A stretch of 64,000 bases of DNA, taken from contig CAVUKH010000001.1 of assembly GCA_963742035.1 (NCBI GenBank), positions 372,001 to 436,000 on the forward strand, read 5' to 3'. Numbering within the stretch: position 1 is the stretch's first letter; every line of letters starts with the position of its first letter. Source of the DNA: Bog-473 sp963742035 (GTDB lineage Bacteria > Actinomycetota > Acidimicrobiia > Acidimicrobiales > RAAP-2). Both the position numbers and the translations under genes were made by a program. Positions 7,529 through 15,968 of this stretch are shown here, piece by piece. The notes beneath the pieces are model-generated. The model saw only the letters and a program-made list of their open reading frames with translations. It made no database searches and was not told the DNA's origin.

Positions 7529-8791
7529 ATGAGCACTGTCGAGTACACCTGGCGCGACGCCGAACTGCGCAGCCCACCTCTGCGGGCGCTCAACTGGACG
7601 GGGGCCCAACTCGCCCGCGCGGGACCCACCCTCCCCTCGCTGAGGCCGTCATCGGTGACGGCCGCCGCCGTCAAGCAGGCGGGATCGGACGATTTCGGCA
7701 GCGACTCCTACCGGGAGCCCCTGGAGGTCTACCTACGCGCGTGCGAAGACGAGGCTGCGCTGACGACCTTCGGACGCCTCCTCATAGCGAAGATGCTGGC
7801 CTCCGCGCTGGCCAACCGCATCGCGGTGCAGCGCTGGTCGGTGGAGCACCCCGAGGTCAGGCAAGGCCGCATCGAGCGCCCGTGGATCATCGTCGGCCTG
7901 CCCCGGACCGGAACGAGTCTCCTGTCGATCCTGCTCGGCCTCGATCCGGTGGCGCGACCGCTGCTCCAGTGGGAGGCGGCCCATCCGATCCCGCCCATCT
8001 CCCTAGAGGAAGCGGCGGAGGATCCACGTATCGCCAAGACGGCCAAGGACCTCGACGGCCTGATGAAGCTCAACCCGCCGCTCAAGGCCATGCACCCCTT
8101 CGGCGCCACCGTGGCCGAGGAGTGCGTCGCACTCTTCATGTACGACATCCGCGCCCTCGCGCTCGAAACCCAGGCCCACGTCCCCACCTACGCCCGTTGG
8201 CTCGAGCAGGCCGACATGACGTCGGCCTACGAACAGCACCGACTGACCCTGCAGACGCTGCAGTCGCGCCAACCCACCGAGCGCTGGATCCTCAAGACGC
8301 CCAACCACCTGTGGCACCTCGAGGCGATGCTCGCCGCCTATCCCGACGCCCGGGTCATCTGGACACACCGCGACCCGGGGCCCGTCGTCACGTCCTTGGC
8401 CAGTCTGGCCAACGCCGGCCAACGGGTCTTGACCAGCCGGAAGGACCCACGGCCCACGGCCGAGGAGTGGAAGCGCAAGTGCGCGTTCGCACTGCGCTCG
8501 GCGATGGCCTTCGACGAGAAGACCGGTGACGGCTGGTGCCAGCACCTCTCCTACGAAAGCTTGATCGCGGACCCGGTCGGAGCTGTTCGCAAGCTCTACG
8601 AGGGCTTCGACGAGGAGGTCGGCTCACTCCACGCCCGCCGCATGCAGGCCCACCTCGAGAACCGGCCCCAGGACGCCTTCGGCCGGCACCGCTACGACCC
8701 GGGCGACTTCGGCTGGAGCTACGCCGGCCTCGCCGACGAGTTCGGGGACTACACCGAGCGCTACCACATCGAGACGGCGGACCGTGCGTAA
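7529..8791 (+). CDS. Sulfotransferase family protein (PAPS-dependent type)
   Basis: A 420-residue protein from the ATG at 7529. The 5'-phosphosulfate-binding loop IIVGLPRTGTSLLSILLG (about residues 115-132) and the later 3'-phosphate-binding strand/helix segment VIWTHRDPGPVVTSLASL (about 275-292) define the Sulfotransfer_3 type. WILKTPNHLWHLEAML is the conserved region before the second motif. It lies 10 bases after the MDR gene. Many actinobacterial members of this family act on lipids or sterol-like molecules and may not be true sulfotransferases, so the acceptor is left open. The reading frame is open upstream of 7529 only as overlap with the MDR gene. Confidence 0.85.
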   Translation: MSTVEYTWRDAELRSPPLRALNWTGAQLARAGPTLPSLRPSSVTAAAVKQAGSDDFGSDSYREPLEVYLRACEDEAALTTFGRLLIAKMLASALANRIAVQRWSVEHPEVRQGRIERPWIIVGLPRTGTSLLSILLGLDPVARPLLQWEAAHPIPPISLEEAAEDPRIAKTAKDLDGLMKLNPPLKAMHPFGATVAEECVALFMYDIRALALETQAHVPTYARWLEQADMTSAYEQHRLTLQTLQSRQPTERWILKTPNHLWHLEAMLAAYPDARVIWTHRDPGPVVTSLASLANAGQRVLTSRKDPRPTAEEWKRKCAFALRSAMAFDEKTGDGWCQHLSYESLIADPVGAVRKLYEGFDEEVGSLHARRMQAHLENRPQDAFGRHRYDPGDFGWSYAGLADEFGDYTERYHIETADRA

Positions 8792-8848
8792 GTGCCGACT
8801 CAGGTGGCGCAAAGATTTTTGACCCCCGGATTGCTAGTGTGCCCAAAC

Positions 8849-8911
8849 AGGAACGTGTTCTAAAGTTTTCTTAAGGGATGGGGGGCGCAACCCGTCACAG
8901 GGTTTGGCGCC
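8849..8911 (+). promoter_or_regulatory. KstR-like palindrome and leader hairpin upstream of the ABC operon
   Basis: AGGAACGTGTTCTA at 8849-8862 contains the perfect palindrome GAACGTGTTC (8851-8860) and matches the TnnAACnnGTTnnA operator of KstR-type TetR regulators of lipid and sterol catabolism in all but the first base. Between it and the start codon, GGCGCAACCC (8884-8893) pairs with GGGTTTGGCGCC (8900-8911) to make a stable leader hairpin. Both are sequence observations; the regulator is not in the window. Confidence 0.45.
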
Positions 8912-8932
8912 ACGAACAGGGGGTTGGGATTG

Positions 8933-10318
8933 ATGAAGAGGGCCACCGGCTTGCGGACCCTGGGGGCGGGACTGATGCTCACCGCGCTTACCGCGGCGGG
9001 TGTGCTCGTCACTCCCGGAGTCGGCGGTGCCGCATCGACGTCCTCCGCCACGTTCGGCACCCTCCCTTCGCCATGTGGCAAGGGGCACGCCACAGGCGCC
9101 ACGGACCAGGGTGTCACCAACACCACCATCAACATCGCCTACGGCGATGACCGGGGCTTCTCCGGGCTTCCCGGTCTCGACCAGGAGATGGGCGACGCGG
9201 TGAAGGCCATGATCGCGTGGTGCAACGCTCAGGGCGGCATCGAGGGACGCAAGCTCGTCGGCGACTACGGAAACGCCGCGGTGACCAACGTGGGTTCGGT
9301 CGTATCTCAGGAGTGCAAGCAGGACTTCATGCTGGTCGGCGAGGGCTTCGCCCTCGATGGGGCGGCAGAGCAGACCCGCCTCGGGTGCAACCTGGCCGCC
9401 GTGCCGGGGTTCACCGTCGCCCCGGTGGTCGCCAACGCCTACGAGATGTACCAGGCCTCCCCGAACCCGGCCAACGCCAGCCCGGTCTCGAGCGCGTACG
9501 AGGCGGAGAAGCTCTTCGGCTCGAAGACCAAGAAGGTGGGGATCTACGGTTCCACCCTCTCCACCCAGGAGTCCTCGACGAACAAGGCCGTGCAGGCATT
9601 CACCGAGGCCGGCTGGAAGTTCATCCCCGGCTGCGTCGCCAACATCGACTACAACGGCGAGGCGAACTACACACCCTTCGTGCAGAAGCTGCAGAGCTGT
9701 GGCGCACAGATCATCTTCAACGACGCCACGCCCGGAGCGACCCTGTACGGCGCCTTCGAATCAGAGAGCCAGATCGGCTACGACCCGATCTGGGTGATGG
9801 ACTCGGGCGCCTACACGGCGGACTTCGCCAAGTGGAACACCGACGGCCTGGCCAACAACGTCTACGTCCGCCTTTCCTACGAGCCCCTCGAGGCGGCCAA
9901 GGTCGTGCCGGCCGTGAGCCAGTACCTCTCGATCGTCAAGAAGTACGGCGGCCTGACCTCGCAGCTGGGTGAGCAGGCCACCTCGTCGTTCCTCCTCTGG
10001 GCAACCGAGGCCAAGGCGTGCGGCTCCACCCTGACCCGCCAATGCATGATCAACCACCTCTCCAAAGTGACGAACTGGACGGGCGGCGGGCTCAACGCAT
10101 CGGGGAACCCGGCCAAGAACATCCCCCCGAACTGCGGTCTCCTGATGAAGCTCGACGGGACCAAGTGGGTGCAGGCCTACCCCAAGAAGCTCGGGACGTT
10201 CGACTGCTCCTCCAAGTACGTCGTGGCCAACACCGGCTCCGTGATCGGCACCCCGTTGAACGCCCAGGGCTATGCCACCCAGTACGCGACCTCCTCGGTC
10301 CTCAAGCCGCAGGGGTGA
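8933..10318 (+). CDS. ABC transporter periplasmic binding protein, branched-chain amino acid (LivK) type
   Basis: A 461-residue exported solute-binding protein. A signal peptide is clear: MKRATGLRTLGAG followed by a hydrophobic stretch and a likely cut after GGAAS near residue 35. The mature part follows the type I periplasmic binding fold (Peripla_BP_6): NTTINIAYGDDRG, an AVKAMIAWCNAQGGIEGRKL segment and a VGIYGSTLSTQ strand. The ATG at 8933 has AGGGGG nine bases upstream; a TTG at 8924 in the same frame lacks this. It opens a four-gene transport operon. Such proteins in related bacteria bind amino acids, amides, urea, aromatic acids or lipids, so the ligand is unassigned. Confidence 0.92.
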   Translation: MKRATGLRTLGAGLMLTALTAAGVLVTPGVGGAASTSSATFGTLPSPCGKGHATGATDQGVTNTTINIAYGDDRGFSGLPGLDQEMGDAVKAMIAWCNAQGGIEGRKLVGDYGNAAVTNVGSVVSQECKQDFMLVGEGFALDGAAEQTRLGCNLAAVPGFTVAPVVANAYEMYQASPNPANASPVSSAYEAEKLFGSKTKKVGIYGSTLSTQESSTNKAVQAFTEAGWKFIPGCVANIDYNGEANYTPFVQKLQSCGAQIIFNDATPGATLYGAFESESQIGYDPIWVMDSGAYTADFAKWNTDGLANNVYVRLSYEPLEAAKVVPAVSQYLSIVKKYGGLTSQLGEQATSSFLLWATEAKACGSTLTRQCMINHLSKVTNWTGGGLNASGNPAKNIPPNCGLLMKLDGTKWVQAYPKKLGTFDCSSKYVVANTGSVIGTPLNAQGYATQYATSSVLKPQG

Positions 10319-10372
10319 GCACCCCGATCGTCAGCCCGCCTACCGCCTGACCTGAGCGAGGGAGCTCCGGCC

Positions 10373-12577
10373 ATGCACCTGTTCCTCACCTACACCATCC
10401 TCGGCCTGGTCACGGGGGCCGTCTACGGAATCGCTGCCTCCGGGCTCGTCCTCACCTACACGACGTCGGGCATCTTCAACTTCGCCCAGGGCGCCATGGC
10501 CATGTTGGCCGCCTTCACCTATTGGCAGTTCCGCTACGGCTGGAACTGGCCGGCGCCACTCGCTCTCTTCGCCGTCCTCGTCGTGCTGGCACCCCTGCTG
10601 GGCATGGTCCTCTACGTCGGGATCATGCGGGGGCTCCGCCAGACGGCCGATGTGACGAAGATCGTGGTGACAATCGGCATCATGCTGGGGTTGATCGCGC
10701 TGGCACAGTGGATCTGGAGTCCCGGGGTGCCGCGCACCGATGGCTTGTTCTTCGGCAACACGGCGAAATTCAAGGTCTTGGGCGTCTACGTCACGGACCA
10801 CGAGGCCATCGCCCTCGGCTGCGGTGTGCTCATCGCCGTGGGCATCCGCCTGCTCTTCACCAGCACCCGGACCGGCGTTGCGATGCGGGCCGTGGTCGAC
10901 AATCCCGCACTCCTCCAGCTCAACGGTGGGCGACCCGAGCGGCTCGCGGCGTTCTCATGGGCCCTGGGAGGGGCGCTGGCGGCCCTGGCCGGAATCCTGA
11001 TCACTCCGATCAGCGGGGGCACCCTGGACGTCCACGTTCTGACCCTGCTCGTGTTGGACTCCATCGCGGCGGCGATGTTCGGCCGCCTCCGGAGCATCTG
11101 GCTCACGTTCGCCGGGGCGCTCGTCCTCGGCCTGGCCAGCACGTACGTCCTGGGCTACTTCCCCGAGTCGTGGTCCTGGGCCTCGAACTTCCGCATCGCC
11201 CTGCCCATGATCGTGCTGTTCGTGGTCCTGATCGTCCTGCCTCAGGACCGACTGCGCGGCGCCACGCTGCTGCGGACGCGGGAGCGCTTCACCGTCCCGA
11301 CCCTCCGCTCGGCCGCGACATGGGGCGTGATCCTGCTCGTCGTGGTACTGGCCCTGGAGCAGATCATGGGGAGCAGCGACATGGGTTCCCTCACCGTCGG
11401 CATCATCTTCGGCATCATCGCCCTGTCCCTGACCCTCCTCACCGGCTACGCCGGCGAGATCAACCTGGCGCCGGTCTCGTTCGGGGCCATCGCGACGATC
11501 ATCGTGTTCCACCTCGGGCTGTCGGGGACCGGGACCGCCCAACGGATCACCTTCTGGGGGCTGCTCCTCGGCATGGCGTTCACGGCGGTCGTCGGCGGCC
11601 TCATCGCGCTCCCCGCCCTGCGCCTCCGCGGCCTGTATCTCGCCCTGGCCACCTTGGCGTTCGGGGTCTTCGTGTCCGACATGATCATCGCTGACATCGC
11701 GCCGCACGTGCTGCCGATCTTCCACCTGAACTACTCGATCTTTCCCAACGGCACCCTGCAGATACCTCCGCTGAAACTGGGGCCGATCGACCTCAGCTCG
11801 TCGAAGACATTTCTCACCACGTCGACCTGCATCTTCATTCTGATCGGCATCGGCCTGATCGCACTGCGGCGCAGCAACTACGGGCGGCGACTGACCGCCA
11901 TGAAGGACAGTCCCGCCGCGGCGGCGACGCTGGGCCAGAACCTCATCAAGTTGAAGCTGTCGGTGTTCATGATTTCTGCGGCCATCGCCGGGCTCGGTGG
12001 CATCCTTTTGTCCAGCGCGTCGGTCAGTGTGAACTCAGACACGTTCATCATCTTCATCAGCCTCGCCCTCGTCATGCTCACGGTCGTCGGCGGCATCGGC
12101 AGCGTCGCCGGCGCGCTGATGGGCGGGATCTTGGCCGGGACGGCGTTCCAGGCCCTCACCTCGACCTTCTCGAACCTGAGCACGGACGCCGGCGGTGGGG
12201 GGTTCTGGAGCGTCATGGCAAACCTCTCGCTGGTGGCGCCGGCCCTGGTCGGTGTGAGCCTCGGCCGGAACCCGAGCGGGGCGGTTCCCGACATCGTGGC
12301 CCGGTACAAGCCACTGTGGCAGACCAAGGGCGTGCTGCTCCTCGGGGTGATGGCGGAGATCGTGGCCTATCTCCTCGTGCTCACGAAGGTCATGGGGAAC
12401 TGGTGGCTCGTTCTGGCGACCGCGCTCGTCGCGGTCGCCCTGCCGGCAGTGGGGCGCCTGGTGCAGCCGGAGGCCTTCACGAACCCCGCCAAGGCACAAC
12501 CAGCCCGGGACAGACCGGCGCCGGTGCCGACCCCCGCAGAACCACTTGTCGAAGGTGTGGCCGATGCCCGTTCTTGA
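10373..12577 (+). CDS. Fused LivH-LivM ABC transporter permease
   Basis: A 734-residue integral membrane protein joining both permease subunits of a branched-chain-type ABC importer. Residues 1 to about 290 are LivH-like (ITYTILGLVTGAVYGIAASGL type opening, NFAQGAMAMLAAF); residues from about 325 to 690 are LivM-like (LTLLTGYAGEINLAPVSFGAIA, LRLRGLYLALATLAFG), joined by a basic loop RLRGATLLRTRERF. A further pair of helices ends the protein. Separate subunits are the textbook arrangement; fusion occurs in actinobacteria. It begins 54 bases after the binding-protein gene with a good ribosome site and overlaps the first ATPase gene. Confidence 0.92.
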   Translation: MHLFLTYTILGLVTGAVYGIAASGLVLTYTTSGIFNFAQGAMAMLAAFTYWQFRYGWNWPAPLALFAVLVVLAPLLGMVLYVGIMRGLRQTADVTKIVVTIGIMLGLIALAQWIWSPGVPRTDGLFFGNTAKFKVLGVYVTDHEAIALGCGVLIAVGIRLLFTSTRTGVAMRAVVDNPALLQLNGGRPERLAAFSWALGGALAALAGILITPISGGTLDVHVLTLLVLDSIAAAMFGRLRSIWLTFAGALVLGLASTYVLGYFPESWSWASNFRIALPMIVLFVVLIVLPQDRLRGATLLRTRERFTVPTLRSAATWGVILLVVVLALEQIMGSSDMGSLTVGIIFGIIALSLTLLTGYAGEINLAPVSFGAIATIIVFHLGLSGTGTAQRITFWGLLLGMAFTAVVGGLIALPALRLRGLYLALATLAFGVFVSDMIIADIAPHVLPIFHLNYSIFPNGTLQIPPLKLGPIDLSSSKTFLTTSTCIFILIGIGLIALRRSNYGRRLTAMKDSPAAAATLGQNLIKLKLSVFMISAAIAGLGGILLSSASVSVNSDTFIIFISLALVMLTVVGGIGSVAGALMGGILAGTAFQALTSTFSNLSTDAGGGGFWSVMANLSLVAPALVGVSLGRNPSGAVPDIVARYKPLWQTKGVLLLGVMAEIVAYLLVLTKVMGNWWLVLATALVAVALPAVGRLVQPEAFTNPAKAQPARDRPAPVPTPAEPLVEGVADARS

Positions 12578-13292
12578 GGTCTCGGAGGTGTGCGTGGCCT
12601 TCGGTGGGGCCCAGGTCCTGAGCGACGTGTCGCTGACCGTGGCCAAGGGGGGCGTCACCGGTCTGATCGGGCCGAACGGGGCCGGCAAGACCACATTGTT
12701 CAATGTCGTCAGCGGTTTGCTGGCCCCCAAGTCCGGGCGGGTGTCGATCGACGGTCAGGACGTGACGAAGGCCGGACCGGCGCGCCGAGCGCGCCGGGGA
12801 CTGGCCCGCACCTACCAGCGGCTGGAGCTCTTCACCTCCCTGACCGTGCGCGACAACATTCAGGTGGCCGGTGAGATCCGCAACACCTGGGGGCGGCGGG
12901 GGCGGATCAACGTCGCCACCGAAACGGACTCGGTCATTGAGCTGGTGGGTCTGGGCGACGTGGCCGACCGCGAGGTGAGCGAGCTGCCGACCGGACGGGC
13001 GCGGGTCGTCGAGGTGGCGCGCGCCCTGATGACCCAGCCCAAGATCCTGCTCCTCGACGAGCCCGCGTCGGGACAGACCGAGCAGGAGACCGAGGCGTTC
13101 GGGCGGTTGCTGCGCCAGCTCGTCGAGGAGCGCGACTTGGGCATCTGCCTGGTCGAGCACGATGTCGGCCTGGTCATGGACACCTGCGAGCACATTCACG
13201 TCCTCGACTACGGCGAGGTCATCGCCAGTGGGACACCCGAGCAGGTCAAGGTCAACCCGGTCGTGGTGAACGCCTACCTCGGTGCCCCGTGA
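12564..13292 (+). CDS. ABC transporter ATPase, LivG type
   Basis: A 242-residue ATP-binding subunit. Walker A is GPNGAGKTT (about residues 36-44), the signature region reads ELPTGRARVVEVARAL where LSxGQ is usual, and Walker B is ILLLDEPASG. The signature is therefore degenerate (LPTGR), worth noting because the partner ATPase has a normal LSGGE. The ATG at 12564 lies inside the permease gene end and has a GAAGGTG ribosome site; the frame is open from a TTG at 12546. The 3' end overlaps the next gene by GTGA. It pairs with the LivF-type ATPase at the cytoplasmic face of the importer. Confidence 0.92.
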   Translation: MPVLEVSEVCVAFGGAQVLSDVSLTVAKGGVTGLIGPNGAGKTTLFNVVSGLLAPKSGRVSIDGQDVTKAGPARRARRGLARTYQRLELFTSLTVRDNIQVAGEIRNTWGRRGRINVATETDSVIELVGLGDVADREVSELPTGRARVVEVARALMTQPKILLLDEPASGQTEQETEAFGRLLRQLVEERDLGICLVEHDVGLVMDTCEHIHVLDYGEVIASGTPEQVKVNPVVVNAYLGAP

Positions 13293-14020
13293 ACGACGTC
13301 GCGTCCCCGGCCGGTGCGGCGCCAACGCCGATCTTCGAGCTGCGCGACATCCGCGCCGGCTACGGTCCGATTGAGGTCGTCCACGGTGTCAGCCTGGAAG
13401 TCGCAACGGGGTCGGTGATGGCACTGCTCGGACCCAACGGGGGCGGCAAGACCACGCTGCTCAATGTCTGTGCCGGCACCCTGGAGTCGAGCGGCGGCGA
13501 GGTGCGCTTCGAGGGCGTCGATGTGACACGGCAGTCGGCGGACGAGCGCGCCCGAAAGGGCATCTGCACAGTGCCCGAAGGGCGGGGCATCTTTCCCAAC
13601 CTCAGCGTACGGGAGAACCTCTTGATGGCCACGCAGGTCGGCGTGCCCATGGACCGCATTGAGGACGTTGCGTTCACGCAATTCCCCCAACTCAGCGGAC
13701 GGCGGCGACAGATGGCCGGAACGCTGTCCGGAGGCGAACAGCAGATGCTGGCGCTGGCTCGCGCCTTTGCCACCGACCCGAAACTCTTGCTGCTCGACGA
13801 GCTCTCCATGGGGCTGGCCCCGATTGTGGTCGGTCAGCTCTACGACAAGGTCCGCGAGTTGGCCGAGGTGGGCCTCTCGATTCTGCTCGTCGAGCAATTC
13901 GCCCGCACCGCACTCCCCATTGCCGACAGTGCGGCGGTCGTCCTCCAGGGTGTCGTCGCGCACCGGGGCTCGCCGGCCGAAATGGAAGAGGCGCTGTCCA
14001 CCAGCTACCTCGGCTCCTGA
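13289..14020 (+). CDS. ABC transporter ATPase, LivF type
   Basis: A 243-residue second ATP-binding subunit. It has GPNGGGKTT as Walker A (about 47-55), GTLSGGEQQMLALARA as signature and KLLLLDELSMGLAP as Walker B; the last is the form typical of LivF. It starts with GTG overlapping the preceding stop (GTGA at 13289-13292), which implies coupled translation and equal amounts of the two ATPases. It is the last gene of the transport operon. The 84 bases before the next gene contain no obvious terminator. Confidence 0.93.
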   Translation: MNDVASPAGAAPTPIFELRDIRAGYGPIEVVHGVSLEVATGSVMALLGPNGGGKTTLLNVCAGTLESSGGEVRFEGVDVTRQSADERARKGICTVPEGRGIFPNLSVRENLLMATQVGVPMDRIEDVAFTQFPQLSGRRRQMAGTLSGGEQQMLALARAFATDPKLLLLDELSMGLAPIVVGQLYDKVRELAEVGLSILLVEQFARTALPIADSAAVVLQGVVAHRGSPAEMEEALSTSYLGS

Positions 14021-14104
14021 ACGGGGGGCCGCTCTCGGCGGTGTCACAATGAGGCATGGCTGGGTGGGGCGCTCGTTCGCGTCAAGAGCGGCCGGAACCG
14101 GCGC

Positions 14105-14617
14105 GTGCTCGAACTTGACGATCGCCCTTTCCTGACTCCGCGTCCTCCGGTCCGGCCGAGGGCGAGGCGGGTGCGGCGGGTGCGGCCGGTCGTCGCCATC
14201 GGGGCATGCGCGCTGTTCGTCGCCGCGCTGGGCCTTCTGATCGCCGATCAGGTGACACAACGTCACTACGGCGACCGGGCGCAACACTCGCTCAGCATCA
14301 CCCGGCGGCAGGTACACGCCGTCACCGCGCAGCTCGACGTGCTGCTGCGTGATCTGAACCTCCTGAGGACCCAGGTCGGCAGTGACACCACTGCACTGAA
14401 CCAGGACTCGTCACAGCTCCTGGGTGCGCAGACGTCCTTGTCCGCGGCGCAAGCACACGTGACCCAGCAGTCGTCGCTCATCACATCCCTGCAGACCTGC
14501 CTGATCGGTGTGGAGCAGGCCTTGAACGAGCTGGCGGTCGGGAAGCAATCCACCGCCATCGCGGCGCTGAACTCTGTCTCGTCGAGCTGCACGGCCGCAG
14601 AGGACTCCAGTGGTTGA
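14105..14617 (+). CDS. Single-pass membrane protein with extracytoplasmic coiled coil
   Basis: A 170-residue protein: a very basic N-terminus (residues 1-28), one membrane helix (about 29-49), then a coiled-coil-like region rich in Gln, Leu, Ser and Ala, and a C-terminal motif LQTCLIGVEQALNEL followed by LNSVSSSC. The two cysteines in that motif may form a disulfide outside the membrane. It starts with GTG at 14105 and overlaps the next gene by 8 bases. The same layout and motif recur at the start of the next gene, so the two are paralogues from a tandem duplication. No family name is known to me. Confidence 0.75.
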   Translation: MLELDDRPFLTPRPPVRPRARRVRRVRPVVAIGACALFVAALGLLIADQVTQRHYGDRAQHSLSITRRQVHAVTAQLDVLLRDLNLLRTQVGSDTTALNQDSSQLLGAQTSLSAAQAHVTQQSSLITSLQTCLIGVEQALNELAVGKQSTAIAALNSVSSSCTAAEDSSG

Positions 14618-15935
14618 CCGCCGACGGTCTCCCCGCCGTCTGCGGTGCGGCGCGGCCGTCGTCGCACTCGCCGCCGTGCTCGTCGCAGCCATCTGGACCG
14701 ACGTCGACGCCCGGACCCGGGCCCGGAATCAACAAGCTGCACTCGTGGCGGCAACCGCGCATCTCGCTGAACTCCGTCAGAGGGTGGCGGTGACCGAGGT
14801 CGCCAAAGCCGTGACGGCCTCGAAGCGGGACGCCCTGCAGGCGTCGATCGCCTCGACCATGAGCGCACTCGCCACGACGAACGGCTCGTTGTCCAACACC
14901 AACGCGCACGCCTCCGTGCAAGGGGTCGGCATCGACACGCTGCAGACCTGTCTGGGTGGCGTCAAGAATGCGTTCGGGCAGATCACGCAGAAGAACAACG
15001 CCCAGGCCGCCAAGGACATCTCGGCCGTCTCGGGCGCCTGCGCACAGCTGTCCGGCGGCACCAGCGCCGGACTGGTCTACCCCTTCGACTTCCCCGATCC
15101 GTCCGTCATTCTGGTCGGCCAGACCTACTACGCCTACGCGACGAACTCGGTGGCCGGGAACATACAGATCATCGAATCGAGCGATCTCGTCCACTGGACG
15201 GCCGTCGGGAACGCCCTGCCGAGGCTCCCTGCCTGGGCCTCGGCCGACTTCACCTGGGCCCCGGCGGTGGCGCTGATCCACGGGAAGTTCGTCCTCTACT
15301 ACGCCGTCGACGTGGCCGGGAGCGGCAACGAGTGCATCTCGGTGGCGACGTCACGCGCTCCCGAGGGCCCGTTCACCGACAAGTCGACGGCACCGCTGGA
15401 GTGCCAGAGCTCGCTCGGTGGCTCCATCGACCCCGCGTCGTTCACCGACACCGACGGAACGTCCTACCTGTTGTGGAAGTCCGGTGGTCCGGGCTCTTCG
15501 AAGATCTGGTCCGAGCAACTCGATCCGTCCGGCACGTCGTTCAGCCCGGGAACGAATCCGACGCAGCTGTTGGTACCGGACCAGCCGTGGCAGGGCGGAA
15601 CCGTCGAAGCCCCGAACCTGGTCACCACCGGCGGTCGCTACTACCTCTTCTTCTCGGGCAACGACTGGGACAGCGCCGACTATGCCATCGGCGTCGCCAC
15701 CTGCACCGGCCCGGTCGGCCCGTGCACCGATGCCACCCCGAATCCGATTCTGTCGAGCGGGCCCGGAGTATCGGGACCGGGGGGCGAGTCGGTGTTCGCC
15801 GACACGGCCGGGGACTTCTGGATCGCCTTCCACGCCTGGGTCCCCGGTGCGGTGGGATCCCCCAACAGCCGTGACCTCTACCTCCGCCGGCTCTCGTTCT
15901 CCGGCTCGGCGCCGACGGTGGCGGCGTCCGGATAG
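14610..15935 (+). CDS. Membrane-anchored coiled-coil protein fused to a GH43-like beta-propeller
   Basis: A 441-residue protein in two parts. Residues 1 to about 150 repeat the layout of the preceding gene: basic start, one membrane helix, coiled coil and LQTCLGGVKNAF...ISAVSGAC. From about residue 155 a five-bladed propeller of glycoside hydrolase clan F follows, with the three expected acids: Asp in FPDPSVI (about 161), Asp in GSIDPASFTD (about 273) and Glu in VEAPNLV (about 332). Blade motifs such as DFTWAPAVALIHGKF and YYLFFSGNDW support this. It would hydrolyse arabinan- or xylan-type sugars at the cell surface; the substrate is unproven. Confidence 0.85.
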   Translation: MVDRRRSPRRLRCGAAVVALAAVLVAAIWTDVDARTRARNQQAALVAATAHLAELRQRVAVTEVAKAVTASKRDALQASIASTMSALATTNGSLSNTNAHASVQGVGIDTLQTCLGGVKNAFGQITQKNNAQAAKDISAVSGACAQLSGGTSAGLVYPFDFPDPSVILVGQTYYAYATNSVAGNIQIIESSDLVHWTAVGNALPRLPAWASADFTWAPAVALIHGKFVLYYAVDVAGSGNECISVATSRAPEGPFTDKSTAPLECQSSLGGSIDPASFTDTDGTSYLLWKSGGPGSSKIWSEQLDPSGTSFSPGTNPTQLLVPDQPWQGGTVEAPNLVTTGGRYYLFFSGNDWDSADYAIGVATCTGPVGPCTDATPNPILSSGPGVSGPGGESVFADTAGDFWIAFHAWVPGAVGSPNSRDLYLRRLSFSGSAPTVAASG

Positions 15936-15964
15936 GCGGGAACGTGCGCCCGGGCGCTCCCGCC
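15935..15964. terminator. Bidirectional GC hairpin between convergent genes
   Basis: GGCGGGA (15935-15941) pairs with TCCCGCC (15958-15964) around an inner palindrome GCGCCC/GGGCGC. It sits exactly between the GH43-like gene and the convergent exonuclease gene, so it probably ends both transcripts. There is no T-run. Confidence 0.5.
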
Positions 15965-15968
15965 CAAC

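Noticed and set aside
8933..14020. Assigning the ABC importer to branched-chain amino acids
   Set aside because: The family covers many ligands and the KstR-like motif points elsewhere; substrate left open.
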